The notes: generated from the letters alone by a model not told the origin. DNA of 64,000 nucleotides from Molossus alvarezi (GCA_037176705.1 CM073898.1:34971488-35035487), one strand, 5' to 3'. Counted from the first letter of the stretch, positions 25,516 through 38,454 are shown. A program made the numbers and translations.

Positions 25516-25783
25516 GTCCCCTACTCTTTTTTCCAATCCTCACCCAAGGATATTTTTTCATTTATCTTCAGACAGAGTGGGAGGGAGAAAGGGAGAGAGA
25601 AAGAAAGATCGATGTGAGAGGGACACATTGACTGGCTGCCTCCTGCACAATGCCGACCAGGGCCGGGGATGAACTGCAACCGAGGTACCTGCCTTTGACT
25701 GGAATTGAACCTACAACTCTTTAGTCTGCAGTCCAAGGCTTTAAATGCTGAGCCAAACCAGCCAGGGCTGTCCCCATACTCTT
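25516..25783 (-). mobile_element. Ves-type SINE (subfamily Ia), minus strand
   Basis: The body is about 25,529-25,769. On the minus strand: GCCCTGGCTGGTTTGGCTCA, a decayed B box (GGTTCAATTCC), CGGTTGCAGTTCATCCCCGG, a CT-rich run, then GAAGATAAATGAAAAAATAT with CTTGGGTGAGGATT. Flanks GTCCCCTACTCTT and GTCCCCATACTCTT (25,770-25,783) form the target-site duplication. Confidence 0.94.
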
Positions 25784-27408
25784 GACCTTTATTAAGAGGA
25801 TTGTGTTCTTCACCCAAACTTTGTTCCTTAACATATTAACGCTTTATTGTGCCAATCAATTATTTATTCTTTGGGCCCCTCCTAATTCATTTACATGTCT
25901 AGTCACTCTTGGTTGGATTCACTCTTCAATTCTGGGTAAATTATGGAACCCTCATTTACTCCAAATACAGCTCCTTCAACTTAAATAAAAACTGGCTAAA
26001 ATCTAGCCTCCTAAATTCTGAAAATCTAATTATCAAGTAAATATACTAAATATTAGAAATGAATTTGCTGTCTAACAGTAGCATCAAAAGCTATGTTTAT
26101 TTAAGGTGTCCTGCATGTCACAAATGAACAGAACAATTCAATCACCACCATGCATGATGACAGCAATGGTCGTGTTACCGACCATTATTACTACCTTTCA
26201 AAGAAGCACAATTCTGCAATTTTACTGACCGGTTTAAATTGGGAGACTAAACTGCAGAATGGAGTCTATGTATTCAAGCAGTGCTTACTCAATAACAGAA
26301 GGGTGAGGCAATAAAAAGGAACAGAAGGAAAAAGGCAGTTTGATGCCTGTTTGGACTTTAAGGAGGTGGTATGTATTTGCAGCTCAGTTTTTATACCCTC
26401 GTAGACAATCCTCCACCTTCTAAAAAACATACAGCTGTCAAATAAAGAAGTAAATACATAAGCCGAACACCTGTATCCAGAAGAGGCATACAGATGAGGA
26501 GTCACAGGGGTACTTTCTTTCTTAAAAACATGGGGAGCGCCTCAGTGATCTGCTCTGCTCTTTGTTTAAGCCAGGAGCTAATAAAAATGCAGTGTCTAGG
26601 CCATATTTGTTTTGAGTACTAAACTCAAAAGACAAGTCAACAAATATACTTTAACTACTTTAAAAGAATGTCCTCATGACAGACCAGAGCTGAACGGGCT
26701 TTGTAGCACACCCGGAAAAGAACTGCGTGCCTTCCAGGTCCCAGCGCTGCACACGCTCACACAACCGCAAACTGTGGTTTCCAGGGGGGGAGTTCCAAGA
26801 AAGGCCTCCGTCCTTATTTTTCATTATGTTTTTGATGCAACAACCTGTACTATGTTTCACATTCTTCTGTACAATCTACCATTATCAGAAATGTGTATTT
26901 AACACACTGATAGGAAAAACAACCCCACAAAGTTCTAGGTGGCAATTAAATGACCACCACTCTTGAGGCATTGGTTATTCCCTGGAAATCTGCCACATGG
27001 CTCAGAATATCAAGTAGTACTGGAATCATGCACATTGACCTTGGATGGTGCTTCCTATAAGAACATCTTAATATGCAACCTATAATCTGAGAGAAACAAC
27101 TTAAATGTGTCCCGAAGGGTCATAGAGGGCCGCTACATTTTTATTAAATAAAAGCCGTATTTACATGTATTAGAAAGCAGATTACTGAAGCAGATTAGAG
27201 GCTTATTTTACCACATCAGGAAAAAAAATCTACAGAAGTGTCAAAACTGAAAGATGAAAACTGTGACCTTACTTTGCAAAAGACCATTTAGTGTTCAAAC
27301 CAGTACAGTATGGTGGGGTTTGATGAAAATGTGGGAAAATATTTTGAGCAGGTTAAAATAAGCAATAGCATCAAGCCTTCTTGGAATAATTCTAGTAAGA
27401 AATTATTT
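25784..27408. other. Unique DNA without recognised genes
   Basis: 26,690-26,810 is locally GC-rich with overlapping frames on both strands and no protein motif. The remainder is AT-rich. Confidence 0.5.
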
Positions 27409-27683
27409 AAAATACAAAAGAACTGCCCTGACCAGTTGCTCGGTGGTTAGAGCATTGGCCCATGGACCAGAGAGACAGGGGTTCGGTTCCCGCTAAGGGC
27501 ATGTACCTCGATCGCAGTTTGTCCCTGGCCCCAGTTGGAGTGGTGTGGGTGGCAACCACTCGATGTGCCTCTCTCACATCAATGTTTCTCTCTCTCTCTT
27601 CCTCCCTATCTCCCTCCTGCTCTATTTGAAGATAAATGCAAAAATGTCCTCACGTGAGGATAAAAAAAAAATACAGAAGAACT
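27409..27683 (+). mobile_element. Ves-type SINE (subfamily Ia)
   Basis: The body is 27,425-27,667: GCCCTGACCAGTTGCTCGGT, GGTTAGAGCATTGG, GGGGTTCGGTTCCCGCTAAG, a CT-rich run, then GAAGATAAATGCAAAAATGT and CTCACGTGAGGATA. The duplication AAAATACAAAAGAACT (27,409-27,424) and AAAATACAGAAGAACT (27,668-27,683) differs at one base. Confidence 0.95.
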
Positions 27684-29170
27684 TAAATCATTAAAAGAGG
27701 CTAGAAGTCGTGTTTTAGTTACAAACAAGATGCACTCTTGAAATATTTAAAAGATTTAAAATATTTAAAAATGTCATGCTTATCCAATTTTGCCACAAAT
27801 CATTCATTTACCCTTCTTACCAAGTTTGTGGTTTTCTGCCCTTATTTTACACTTCAAGATTTAAAAACAAAAATATGTGTTCAAAGAAACAACCTGATAT
27901 CTGTGGCATCATTTGTCAGAGGCTATCAGCTAACACGATCCTATTCCCTGGGAACTACTCTTCAAATCACTGGCCTGTTCAAAATGGAAATAATTGTGAC
28001 TGTGTTCTTGACCATAACTTACCCACCAAATGACCCATCAGTTGCTTCTCAAATGACACACCATCTATAAGACTACACTAAACTACTGGTCATCATCTCA
28101 TCAAATTTATAATAATATGTCTCAATATTTTACATTTAATGGAAATATAGATCCCATCTAAGTAATAAACATTACAAAATGTATCAATATAACATGAATG
28201 CACTCTGATAATAATGAGCATTCGGCGTAACATGCTAGTAAATTTTTTTTGATAGTAGTAAAGAAATATTCAAAACTTGAGAATAAATTGCTAAAAATAG
28301 TCTATGCACTTGATTTCCTTTTCCACTCAAAGTTAATCTTTTTGTTATTTTTGGTGTTGTCATAATGGCTTCGGAGAATTGTCATTGGTTAAGTTGTTAA
28401 TAAGATAACAATTAATTAACTAACCAGTTTATAGAACTGATATATAAAGTGACTCTGATGAAGCTTTTTGAATAAATCAAACTGAAGATGTGTTCTGCTC
28501 TTTTATTAGAGACAGCCACAAAGCCTTAAACACTAGTTTAAAAACTAGCTTGAAAGATAAAATATTTCCTTTGTAGCTATTATTGTTGACAACATGTAAA
28601 AAGGCATTTTCAAATTAGTAAAGATAAAATATTAAGTGGTTCATATATCACAATAGAAAACAGAGGAATGTTAAAATGAATATAGTTTGAAAAAATCTCA
28701 AAAGAGATTAATTTTTAAATAATTTTAAAATGTCTGTAACACTAAGGCCATTTAATTTTAACTTTAAATATTAATTTATCTTGAAATTTTCATTCAGGTT
28801 TCCCTCCTATTAAGAGAAAGCAATCTATGAAAAAGCTAAGCTTAAAAAGCAAATATATTAGAAGTCAATTATTTACATCATGAAATGCATTATTACTTTA
28901 CAGAAGGATTCTTAATAAGATTGTAAATCAATAGATTTCAAGTTGTATATCTCCTGAGATTTTCTAAGGCTGCCACTTACCAGGAGCATACTAAACACAT
29001 GGCTGTGTGCCATGTATCATAATGAACCTTAACCTTTGGAGTCCAATAGCAAAACCTTGTTCTGTCCCTCATGTTGGGACCATGTGTGTGCTACACAGAG
29101 CCTTGGGGAGTGAAAAGGAGCTTCTATTTAGATTCAAACCCTAGATTTTTATAATCAGTAAAGTCACAAC
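27684..29170. other. Unique AT-rich DNA without recognised genes
   Basis: The 110-codon frame at 27,738-28,070 overlaps an 85-codon frame on the same strand, neither with a motif; both are likely chance. Long stretches of A/T follow to about 29,000. Confidence 0.5.
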
Positions 29171-29294
29171 TTTTTTTGTGGTATTATTGAAGATCAAATG
29201 GGAAAATAATAGGAGAATATCCAATAAACTGATAAATATCATATAAACATTAGATACTCTTGTTGTTGTTGTTGCTATTATTATTACTATTATT
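29171..29294 (+). mobile_element. Probable MIR 3' part with trinucleotide tail
   Basis: TTATTGAAGATCAAATGGGA, then ATCATATAAACATTAGATAC and (TTG)/(ATT) repeats fit the MIR end (TTGTGAGGATTAAATGAG…GTTAGCTATTATTATT). Diverged, so tentative. The next SINE is inserted into the ATT-rich tail. Confidence 0.45.
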
Positions 29295-29528
29295 TATCCT
29301 CATCCAAGGACATTTTTTCATTTATCTTCAGATAGAGCAGGAGGGAGAGAGGAAGGAAAAGAGAGAAACATCGATGTGAGAGAGACAAATCGACTGGCTG
29401 CCATCCACATGACCCCAACAGGAGCCAAGGACGAACTGCAACTGAAGTACATGCCCTTGTCGGGAACCGAACCTGGGACTCTCTGGTCCACAGGTTGATG
29501 CTCTAACTGCTGGGCCAAACCAGTCAGG
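29295..29528 (-). mobile_element. Ves-type SINE (subfamily Ia), minus strand
   Basis: On the minus strand: CCCTGACTGGTTTGGCCCAG, a CAGGTTCGGTTCCCGACAAG box region, CAGTTGCAGTTCGTCC, a CT-rich run, then GAAGATAAATGAAAAAATGT and CTTGGATGAGGATA. No clean target-site duplication can be made out because the left flank is an ATT-rich repeat. Confidence 0.93.
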
Positions 29529-30639
29529 GAAATATACTGTTACCATTAATGATAAAATATGTACCTGTTCCCTGCCCTAAAGAAGGATGTGAAGAGGTCC
29601 CCTGTCACAAACCAAGAGCTTAAAGACAAACTGTTTTCAACTAACCCAGGAATTCAGACAAGGATAAAAAAATGAGATCCAACCATCTCTAATTCATTAG
29701 GTCATGCAAATTCTTCTAAACCTAAATCTGCATTGTGTTCTTCAAGATTTAGTGTGCAACAACACAAAGCAAAGTGGTTTCTATTCACAAAATAAAACCC
29801 AAATTCTTTCCCAAACATCTTTAAAATAAACATAGCAATAAGACAGAATGTTACACTGTTTGGCCTAAAGAAAAATATTTATTACTATTGAGAAGTTAAT
29901 TCCACTTTTATCATAAAATTAATTATTTACTTAAAGCATGCTCTATTTCATACCTGAGGTATGAAGCACTGATATATTAAATCAAAATGTTTCAAGTTAT
30001 TACTTTTTTACTTTCATGGTGTTTCTCCATCTGTGTTACATACTAACATTTTTGGAGCATTAGGTGAGTAGTAGGAAGCAGAAGATGTGACTGCAAAGAT
30101 AGGCAGGATCTCTTTCTTAAAGAGCTTTATATGCCATGCTAAGGGTTTTAAAATTTAGGATTAAGTAAATAAGATCCACTAAATAGCTCTAAGCCAAAGA
30201 TAGAGACAGTTATATTTAATTTTATGTGGATCACTCAGGTGGCAATGTAGAGTATTTTTAAGGCATTCATTATAGCCTCAAACTAAGATACAATTGAAAG
30301 TTGTGCATAAATGGTACAATTTTGATCATATTGTTGACTTCTTATTTTTATATTATCTCCTTTCATAATGTGTAATCAGATGGATTCTTTGAAAATATGA
30401 ATCAATGCCAAATAAAATCAAAGTGAAAATTTCTTCCACAATTTGATGATAATTGAAGGAAGAAAATGATCTTGAGTAGATGAGGCAAACAGATATGAGT
30501 TTTGAGTGTCAGAAAAATTTTCCAATGAACATTACCAACCCTACTCTTTCTTTGAGATCAAATAGTAATCAAATCAACATCTTCTCAGGCTTGAGTTAAG
30601 CCCAATAGACCTCTTTTCCTATGGATACTCATTTAAACT
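29529..30639. other. Unique AT-rich DNA
   Basis: Nothing recognisable beyond A/T-rich sequence. Confidence 0.5.
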
Positions 30640-30810
30640 CGTTGAGTCTTGGATACTTTATCTCTAATGTGGGAATAGTAAGATAAGCCTCACCTATCTC
30701 CCTTAAAGTTTGCGACAGGTGAGCTCTGTGAAGGAAGAGACGAGCAGTGTATGCCCCTTCACTCCTGCCCAACAGCCTGCTGGGTTGCCTGGCACACAGC
30801 AAGGGTGGAA
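30640..30810 (+). repeat. MIR/L2 remnants, diverged
   Basis: ACTTTATCTCTAATGTGGGA followed by TAAGCCTCACCTATCTCCC fits the MIR core. CTCTGTGAAGGAAGAGACGA with TGGCACACAGCAAGG fits an L2 end. Both are old. Confidence 0.45.
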
Positions 30811-31884
30811 TGGATAAAAACAGGAAAGAACTGTCAAATGAGATAATGAATGTGAAATTGCTCAATAGACCATAAAGTATGATACAAATGCTAGTTATTA
30901 CTGGGTTGCTTTTCCCTTATTTTTCTCTAATTTCTTTTAAAGACCCAGGTATTAGTATGTTCTTTAAAAAAAAATGCTTTTTTCTTCAACAAGGCAAAAA
31001 GCTACCATCCCTCAAGATGCATTTAAGTAACAAAATTTCATGGAAATATATAAAGAATGAACAGGAGTCCTTAACATTTAGTCTATTTGTAATTTTAAAC
31101 ATCTTTCTTGTTTAAAATACAAAATACATGTGCCAAAGTGAATCGATACTTTCCTTTTCTGGTGCAGAATTTTAACGATCCAATGTGAACAAAGAAGCTG
31201 AACTGAACATTGGATGTCCTTTATGAAGACTGAAAATACATTAACATAATCTTTACTTAATTTGTTAGAGTTACTCTATAAATGAAGTCCTTTATATCTG
31301 TGATTATTTTCTTGGCAAGTTTCCTTTTCTGCTACACATATTGCTACACATTTGTTTCTGGAACCAGAGCTTATGATTTATATATGTAGTCCCTTGTGAT
31401 AATTACAATTTCTGTCTAAATACCATTTGTATCCCAATAGATATCACCAGTGGCGCCTATTAACAGGGCCTATCTCTACACCTATTCTCATCAGGGTCAT
31501 TACTCTGTAGGCAAATGCCTTTATCCATCTATTATCTATCTATCTATCTATCATCTATCTACCTACCCACCTAATTTATCTATCTCTGTCATTCCTCCTT
31601 CCATTTTTCCTAGCCAGAGCAAGGTTTCTTGAGAGAAGTGCTTCTTTTATTCATTCTCCTCCACACTAACAAAACAAACAAACAAACAAAAAAGATTCAA
31701 AATAAATGATATTATAGGCTGCTATGGTGCTTAGTTCTAACTGCATATGCAAGATTGAGAGCTCTTTCCCTTGGAAATCATGGTGATCATCTGAAATAGC
31801 TTTGGTGCAGTGACCTTTGAGAACTGTCAGTCAACAGTCATTGATAAAGAGTAGTAATAACATTGCAGTTCCTTAAGTGTTATT
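30811..31884. other. Unique DNA with tetranucleotide repeats
   Basis: Holds a degenerate (TATC)n at 31,526-31,582 and (AAAC)n at 31,670-31,693. No gene is recognised. Confidence 0.5.
31526..31582. repeat. (TATC)n microsatellite, imperfect
   Basis: Runs of TATC/TATT/TACC with interruptions. Confidence 0.9.
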
Positions 31885-32235
31885 TCTCCTCATGCCTCAA
31901 GGCCTTTTCCCATGCTGTACCATCAGCTTAGACTCTCTTTCCTGGAACCTTTTCCACCCTTCACCTAATAAATGCCCACTTGTCTTTGCTGACCTCCCAC
32001 ACTCGATCAGTCTCCTACCATGATTTTACAGCATTCTAAGTTCTTATTCTAAGAAACTTAGGATGAGTTAAAAATTACTATAGATTTTAGATTCTTTCAA
32101 TAATGGCTGTCTTCACAATGTCTATAAACTCCATAAGGGTAAAGACTACATATTTTTTTCTCCATTATATCCCTAAAACCTGGGGAAGTGCCTACCACAG
32201 AATACACTGTAGTCAGTAAATGCTTTCTCATCCCC
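31885..32235 (+). mobile_element. L2 LINE 3' fragment
   Basis: In consensus order: CTCAAGGCCTTTTCCCATGC, TCTCTTTCCTGGAACC, ACTCCATAAGGGTAAAGACT, CTAAAACCTGGGGAAGTGCC and AGTCAGTAAATGCTTTC. This is the best-preserved L2 in the window and lies 3' of where L2 ORF2 would end, so it has no coding part. Confidence 0.8.
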
Positions 32236-32720
32236 TATTCTTATTCACTACTCCAGTTCTAGCCTCCTGCTGCCCTTATTACGTAAGATAGAAAAATCTC
32301 TGAGGTGAGGCACGAGATTGTGGTTTTGTATACTATTTTACATTTTCAAAGCAAGAGAAAGATAATTAAAAAAAAACAAAACAGTTTTACTTACAAAAAA
32401 ATCAGGTAGTAATCTAAATGTTTGAATGTGCAAAACAGTATTTCAGAAATAACTTCATGAAATTCTATTTTATAAAATGTTTCTATAAATTTGAAGTTGG
32501 TTTTATTAGCATGCCACTTGCTAAAGCATTATATATATTTAAGTCATTCACTTAAAGACCCATTAAGAAGAGTTAAAATACCCACATAGCTCACCTTTCA
32601 ATAGTCAATTTGACATTATATGAGGCAACTTAAGAAAAAATAAAAAATAAAAGAACAATGCATGGATAAAATATTCTCAACATGCAAGTGTTATGGAAAA
32701 CAAAATAGAAAACTTTAATC

Positions 32721-32940
32721 AAAAGCTATCCTATGCCTGGCCAGTGTGGGTCAATGGATTGAGCCTTGTACATGGACTGGGAGGTCCCGGTTTGATTCCT
32801 GGTCAGAGCACATACCTGCCATATGGGCTTGGTCCCCAGCAGGGGGCATGTAGGAGGCAGCCAATCTATGTATCTTTCTCTCCCTTCCTCTCTCTCTTAA
32901 GAAAAAAATTAATAAGAACATCTTTTTAAAGCTACCGTAA
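32721..32940 (+). mobile_element. Ves-type SINE (subfamily II)
   Basis: The body is about 32,735-32,927: GCCTGGCCAGTGTGGGTCAA, a CCGGTTTGATTCCTGG box region, CCCCAGCAGGGGGCATGTAG, a short CT-rich run and an A-rich tail. AAAGCTATCCTATG (left) and AAAGCTACCGTAA (right) are a worn target-site duplication. Confidence 0.9.
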
Positions 32941-33372
32941 AATGGTCTATCTCAAGAAGATCTCAGTAAGGTAGCTAGCTAGTGGTTAGTAAAAAAACCT
33001 AGGAGATGAATGTGTCCTAAATGTTCTTCAAAGGTGGAAAAGACAAACTGATAAACCAAAAACACCAGCCAACCAACCAACCAAACAAAAAACAGAAAAT
33101 TTTCTTATATCTTGTCATCTCTGTATGTACATTTAAAAATCATGAGGAAAAATGATTGCTATTTAATTGAAAAAATACTTCAAAGATCTCCTATAAATAC
33201 ATATGCATTTGCATTATCTCATAAGAATAATTGAGATAAAATTAAAGTTTGAAATTCAGTGTTCTTTTGATAATTGGGAATTTATTTTTAGCTCCTAAGA
33301 AATAGCATAGCATTGTGTAATAATCTCATTGCTGTTGCTGCTTCTGCTTTTACTTCTTCTTACCATCATCAC

Positions 33373-33404
<32 letters not shown>

Positions 33405-34614
33405 CTGTACAGCAGAAACTTAAGTTGATTTTAGCATTTAAGGGCAAAGGATTGATAAATAGAACTCCCTACATTTTATTAAATCAATAGGTACAGCCTT
33501 ACAGATTACTTCACTACATCATTTTATTGAGCTTGATGCTTAATACTCTAAAGAATAAATATATGAAAACAAATAAAAATAACCTAGGTGACTATGTGCT
33601 AATTCTATTCAAATTCAGTGCCTACATGTTTTGTGCAGTTATGTATCATTTTTAATATTTCCTGTAATTTCCTGAGTTGAAAATTAATCAGACAATGCTT
33701 TCTCTTTTCATGATCATTCCCCCAAAATAACAGGGCAAGTTCGTTTAATCTTTTCCTATGGTATTTATTGTAACCTCAGCATCAGTAAGCATGAAAAATA
33801 TTATGGGGAAGGTAACTACAAACGGATAGAGATTTGTTATTATCTTCCAAAAGGGTGTTCATATAATTTTTATTTTATATATTACATAGCCAGTATTTAA
33901 AGGAATGTTCCTTTCTTGACACTGCCCAAGGCTTACATTGCCTGGATATTATCAAGTCTTATTTCCCTAAGATGGGAACTGTAACTAGATATAGCATGTT
34001 TTTTAAGATAAGTTTGCTTTCTACCATCTGACTTTAAAATATAGTCTGCATTAGGGTACAAATGGTTTATAATGGAATGATCTGATCTGTTTCCATGTAT
34101 TGTGATTCTCATAGTCTATCACATGTTAGATAAAATGACACTTCAAATAAATGAGGTGCTAGTTGCTGACAAAAAGATTTAATTTCTCATGTTGCAGTTT
34201 GCTTTATTCCTTTAAGATATGATATTCAAAATATTATTTAATATGTATTGAATTTTTTCTTTTGATAACCTAGGAAGGCTTCTAGACTATCATTTCCTGA
34301 TACACTGATTTATAAATGATTTTGTAAATTGAATTTGGGAGATAAGGTGCTCTACTGTTAGGAAAAGGACCTTGAACTTGCAGAAGGCAGGGTATAGACA
34401 CAACAAAGTGGGAGGTGCCTGATATAAAAGTGTATATTATTGGTACACAACTTACATGCACCTTTGATGCTTTACCTAATGACCAATCCAAATAAGAATG
34501 CAAAAAAATATTTTGTTTGGATATATAAACAGTAAGTACGTTGCATCATGTGGACAGTTTTTTGTCAGACGTACAGGGATACCTATTTGCTAGGACCTGT
34601 ATTCAACAATGGGT
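32941..34614. other. Unique AT-rich DNA with a trinucleotide repeat
   Basis: (ATC)n lies at 33,362-33,405, after a TGC/TTC-rich lead-in from 33,332. No gene is seen. Confidence 0.5.
33362..33405. repeat. (ATC)n microsatellite
   Basis: About fourteen near-perfect CAT/ATC units. No spacers, so not a CRISPR array. Confidence 0.95.
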
Positions 34615-34840
34615 GTAAAGCTGCAGTTGCCAACTGGGGGGCAGTTTTGTACCCAGGGAGCATCTGACAATGTCTGGAAACAGTTTGGTTGTCACAACTA
34701 GGAGAAAAGTGTCACTGGCATCTAGAAGGCAGAGGCCAGAGATTCTGCTAAACATCTTACAGTGCACTAATCAGCCCCCACAACAAAAAGTTTCCCAGCC
34801 CAACATGTCAATAATGGAAGTTTCAAGGAAAGAAACTCTG
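34615..34840 (+). mobile_element. Small DNA-transposon relic (MER type)
   Basis: ATCTGACAATGTCTGGAAAC, TTTGGTTGTCACAACTAGGA, TCACTGGCATCTAGAAGGCA and TTTCCCAGCCCAACATGTCA follow a well-known non-autonomous mammalian element of the hAT/MER kind. The exact MER name cannot be assigned from memory. Confidence 0.65.
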
Positions 34841-34847
34841 GAATAAA

Positions 34848-35097
34848 GTCATAAAGATAAGCCCAGCTGGTGTGGGTCAGTGGTTGAGTGCTGACCCAGG
34901 CACCAAGAGGTCACTGTTTGATTCCAGATCAGGACACATGCCCAGGTGGTGGGCCTGATCCCCAGTGGGGGGCATGCGGGAGGCAGCAGATTGATGTTTC
35001 TCCTTCATCGATGTTTCTATCTCTCTCTCCTTCTCCCTCCTCTCTCTCTCTTAAATCAATAAAGAAAAAAACATATTAAAAAAACAACATAAGGATG
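34848..35097 (+). mobile_element. Ves-type SINE (subfamily II)
   Basis: The body is about 34,860-35,087: GCCCAGCTGGTGTGGGTCAG, TGTTTGATTCCAGATCAGG, CCCCAGTGGGGGGCATGCGG, TTCATCGATGTTTCTATCTC and AATCAATAAAG plus A-rich tail. CATAAAGAT (34,850) and CATAAGGAT (35,088) are a possible short target-site duplication. Confidence 0.92.
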
Positions 35098-35289
35098 ATT
35101 TAGAGAATCATAAAACTGAATTAAGAATACTTTTTAGGTAGGCGATTACACCAATCCTAGTGAGAAAAGACAAACCCAGAACTAAAACAGTTCAGGTTGA
35201 AATGGAGAGAAAGCCAGATGGAGAGATGTTGAGAGAAGACCACAGGCCAGGTACAACAATTAAATAGCTATGAGGAAGTAAGTAAGAGA

Positions 35290-35430
35290 GGGGAGAAATC
35301 TAGGATAATGCCTAGATTTCTGACTTAGATGACTTAATGGTGACTGAGCAAGGGAATGCAGATGATGAAACATGACTGGACAGAGGTGAGTTTGGTTTTG
35401 AAAATGTTGAGTTGGACAAAACGAAGTCCA
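35290..35430 (+). repeat. Old interspersed repeat, same type as 9.43-9.72 kb
   Basis: GATAATGCCTAGATTTCTGA, TTAATGGTGACTGAGCAAGG and TTTGGTTTTGAAAATGTTGA keep the order of the recalled consensus. Family not assigned. Confidence 0.5.
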
Positions 35431-38400
35431 TTTAAATAGAGTCACTTGCTGAGTAGGTATGAGGGATGTATAACTTAGCAGAGCCCTAAGATCAAGAAAA
35501 GCCAAGGGCCAGTCATCAAATACATTGAAGCTTTACTCTCTAGATAGTATTATTTGTTAGAAGAGGTAACTGTTAGATGACCTTCTCACAATGCAATTAA
35601 TATGTCTGAAACAGGGTAACTTGATTCCCCCGATCATGGTGAAACTCTTCTCTAGAACAAATACACAATTTGTGATAATAAAATGTTCCTCTCCCCTCTC
35701 CAAGTGCCCTTTTATATAAATGTGTGATATAAATCAAGACTGATAGGAGATATCTTATTAGAAACCAGGGACTATTTGAGATATTTGCCAAAACTCTATA
35801 TATTATTTAGTTTCTTTCCTGCTGCATAAAGTATGTGTCATTTCATTATAATTCTCAATCCAATTTAACATTAGCTATGAATTTTGAGGGTAGGCTTAAT
35901 TAATCCAGGTTTAAAATGAAATTGAAATACTTCTTGCAAATAGATGCATTAAAACTCATTTATATAATTTATAAATAGCTATGTATATAAATTATTTTTC
36001 TATAAAACATACAGTGCCTCACTGCTATTGATTTCAAATAAGATCAAGACACTCAAATTCAGTGCACAGCAAGGAAATATGTAATCTACTAACCTTTGGC
36101 AAATTCATTAATATTTTACAAGAAAATAGGCAATCTCCAGAATTCTAACCCTCAAATGGCAATGTTTCCTATGACAATTCAGTTGTTAGTACTTACATGA
36201 TATAAAACCATTAGAAGTTAATTTTCAATGAAACTGGAAGATGATTTTGAAAGACAATTAAGGAAGATAATTAAGGTACAATAGAAAACGGCTTTCAGAT
36301 TTGTTCTGAATAAACGGTACTGAACATTTTCCCTACTGCACATGTACACGGGAAAGCAGAAGCTCTCAAAGTTTACATGTAGAACCAAGAAAGAAAAAAA
36401 TCCACACGTGAAACTCATTTGTGCAAGATAATTAATGACAAATTAGTAGCACTTCTTTCCCCCCCAAACAAAAAGTTCATGTGGGACTAATTATTTCATG
36501 CCTCCGTACCTCCTCCCATTTGAAAAGGCTCTTTCTCACCCATTGCTAAATAAAAGCACCTTAATCAAGTGTGTTTGCTTTGCAGGAGTTGTTCTGTAAC
36601 AAGAGAGCAAGAAAAGAAACATTTTTAAGGGTCAGGCTACCCTCCCTCCATACATCCTCTTTAAAAGGTATGGGTAGTTCCTTCATCTAAGCGATAGCCA
36701 TAATCCCAGGCCGGGGCTTCATTGTGATCATTAAAATTGTTCAATTTGAGTATCTTGTGATGACTAAACTGAGAAAGTGTCTGCAGGAGAGAATAGGATG
36801 GTGCTGGTTCCCCGGACTCTCCATCTAGCAGATCAAGGGGGTCTTAGTGATGGAGACGGAGGCGCTGGTTCCCAGGCCCACCACAAGGCAGAGAGAAGGA
36901 CGGACGCTGTTTTGTGAGGGCCTGATCACCTATTCCTTGGAATTGCTTTGGAGTTAGGAATGCTAGTTTAGACCAACAGAGAAATGGAATTAGGTTCTAA
37001 AGAAGGAAACAGCACCAGCAGATTCAGATCTCCTCTGGACAAAGAGCAGGACCGAGAAATGAATGGAGGGGGTTTATGCAGCGTGCACTTCACAGTCTGG
37101 CTGAATAACGAGCGCTTTCTTCAAATGAGGCTGGCACAGGAACCCTTTCCCAGGCTGCATTTTATCTCAGGGCCCATTTGCCTGCAGCTGAGGTACTATT
37201 ACCAGTCGAATGTGGATGTAATGTAGCCACGTGACAGCAGCATATTTCTATTTCTAGAAAGATAGCAGAGAGAAGCCTTCGGTGTAATCACACCTGTGTA
37301 CGCTTGCTGTAGGAAGGAACGGGCTTTTTCATTTTGCTCCTGGTGCTGAGCCACCAAAGTTGAAAGAAAAATAAATAAATAAATAAGGCTCCGAATTAAG
37401 GGGAAAGTGATCTGATGTTAGGAAACATCGGCTCATGTGCTTTCCCACTCCCGGGACAAAACCGTTTCAACAAATAACCCTGCTTTGTTTTGCTTTGCTT
37501 TTCCAGACACGTGCACCCATTAAAGCACTCCTCTTCCTCCAAGCAGCAACATAAAATATGAGGGACTATTTTAAAATGAGGGAGGGTTGGAGCTTAAAAT
37601 TATATCCCCAACTGCTTGCCTGGGCTCCTGTTCTATGCTAGGCACCTGAGGGCATCTGGCCAGACTCAGAGGAATTTATTAAACAGGAGAGAAGCTGAGG
37701 TGGCCAGATGTTCAACACTACTTTTGCAACCCATAAACCCACCTCCAGAGAAGCATTCATCCCCGGAAGTCAGGCATCCCGGGAAAGGCCATCCTCCTAT
37801 GAGTCACATGGGAATGCCCCCGGTACCAGCAAGAAGTAATTTCGCTGTGCCAGAGGCCTGCCCAATTTCCAAAAGAGGAGTACCCTGCTCTCACAGACAT
37901 ACTGTTCTGATATTTCTTCAATAAAGGCAAAGTCTCTAAATAAATCCAAACTGACTTTTATTTGAAAAGAGCAAGAGTAGTTGGTGTGTCCAGGAACTTA
38001 AGTCGCAGGAGCAATAAATCCTAGCACCCCGCTTCCTCTAAACAAAGGGGCCTCCAAAGGACCATTGGTATTGACGAGGACTGCAGAGCCCTGAGTAAGC
38101 ATTCTCATGCAGCAGTGTAAGGTTCCAATGTACAGCATTTCTGCTCCATCGCCAGCTAATTAAACCTTAATGGGACTTTAAATGCTTTACTCCAGGGCTG
38201 CAGATAACTCAGCCACAGCCTGGCTCCTGGAAGCTGCCCCAACTCTGTAGCCACCCTGCAGGTTACCGCCCGCCACTGGAAACTCCTGAGGGCAAGTTTC
38301 CCTTTCACATCAAGGCTCAGCAAGCTAAGGTCACGGGCCAAATCCCATCCCACCTCTCTCTTCCTATTGCCAAAAACAGTAAAGAATGCTTTTGCATTTT

Positions 38401-38454
38401 TTAACAGTTGTAAAAAAAAAATCAAAAGAATAATGTTCATAAGATGTAAAAACT
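35431..38454. other. Unique DNA, GC-richer from 36.5 kb; candidate conserved non-coding DNA
   Basis: No recognised repeat spans this block, apart from (AAAT)n near 37,370-37,386. The 102-codon frame at 37,616-37,924 and the 94-codon minus frame at 38,156-38,440 have no family that I know and no visible splice context. The long repeat-free run could mean selection against insertions, but that is inference. Confidence 0.4.

Noticed and set aside
33332..33405. Array-like CAT/ATC repetition resembling a short repeat array
   Set aside because: Pure trinucleotide microsatellite with no spacers. CRISPR is not expected in animal DNA.
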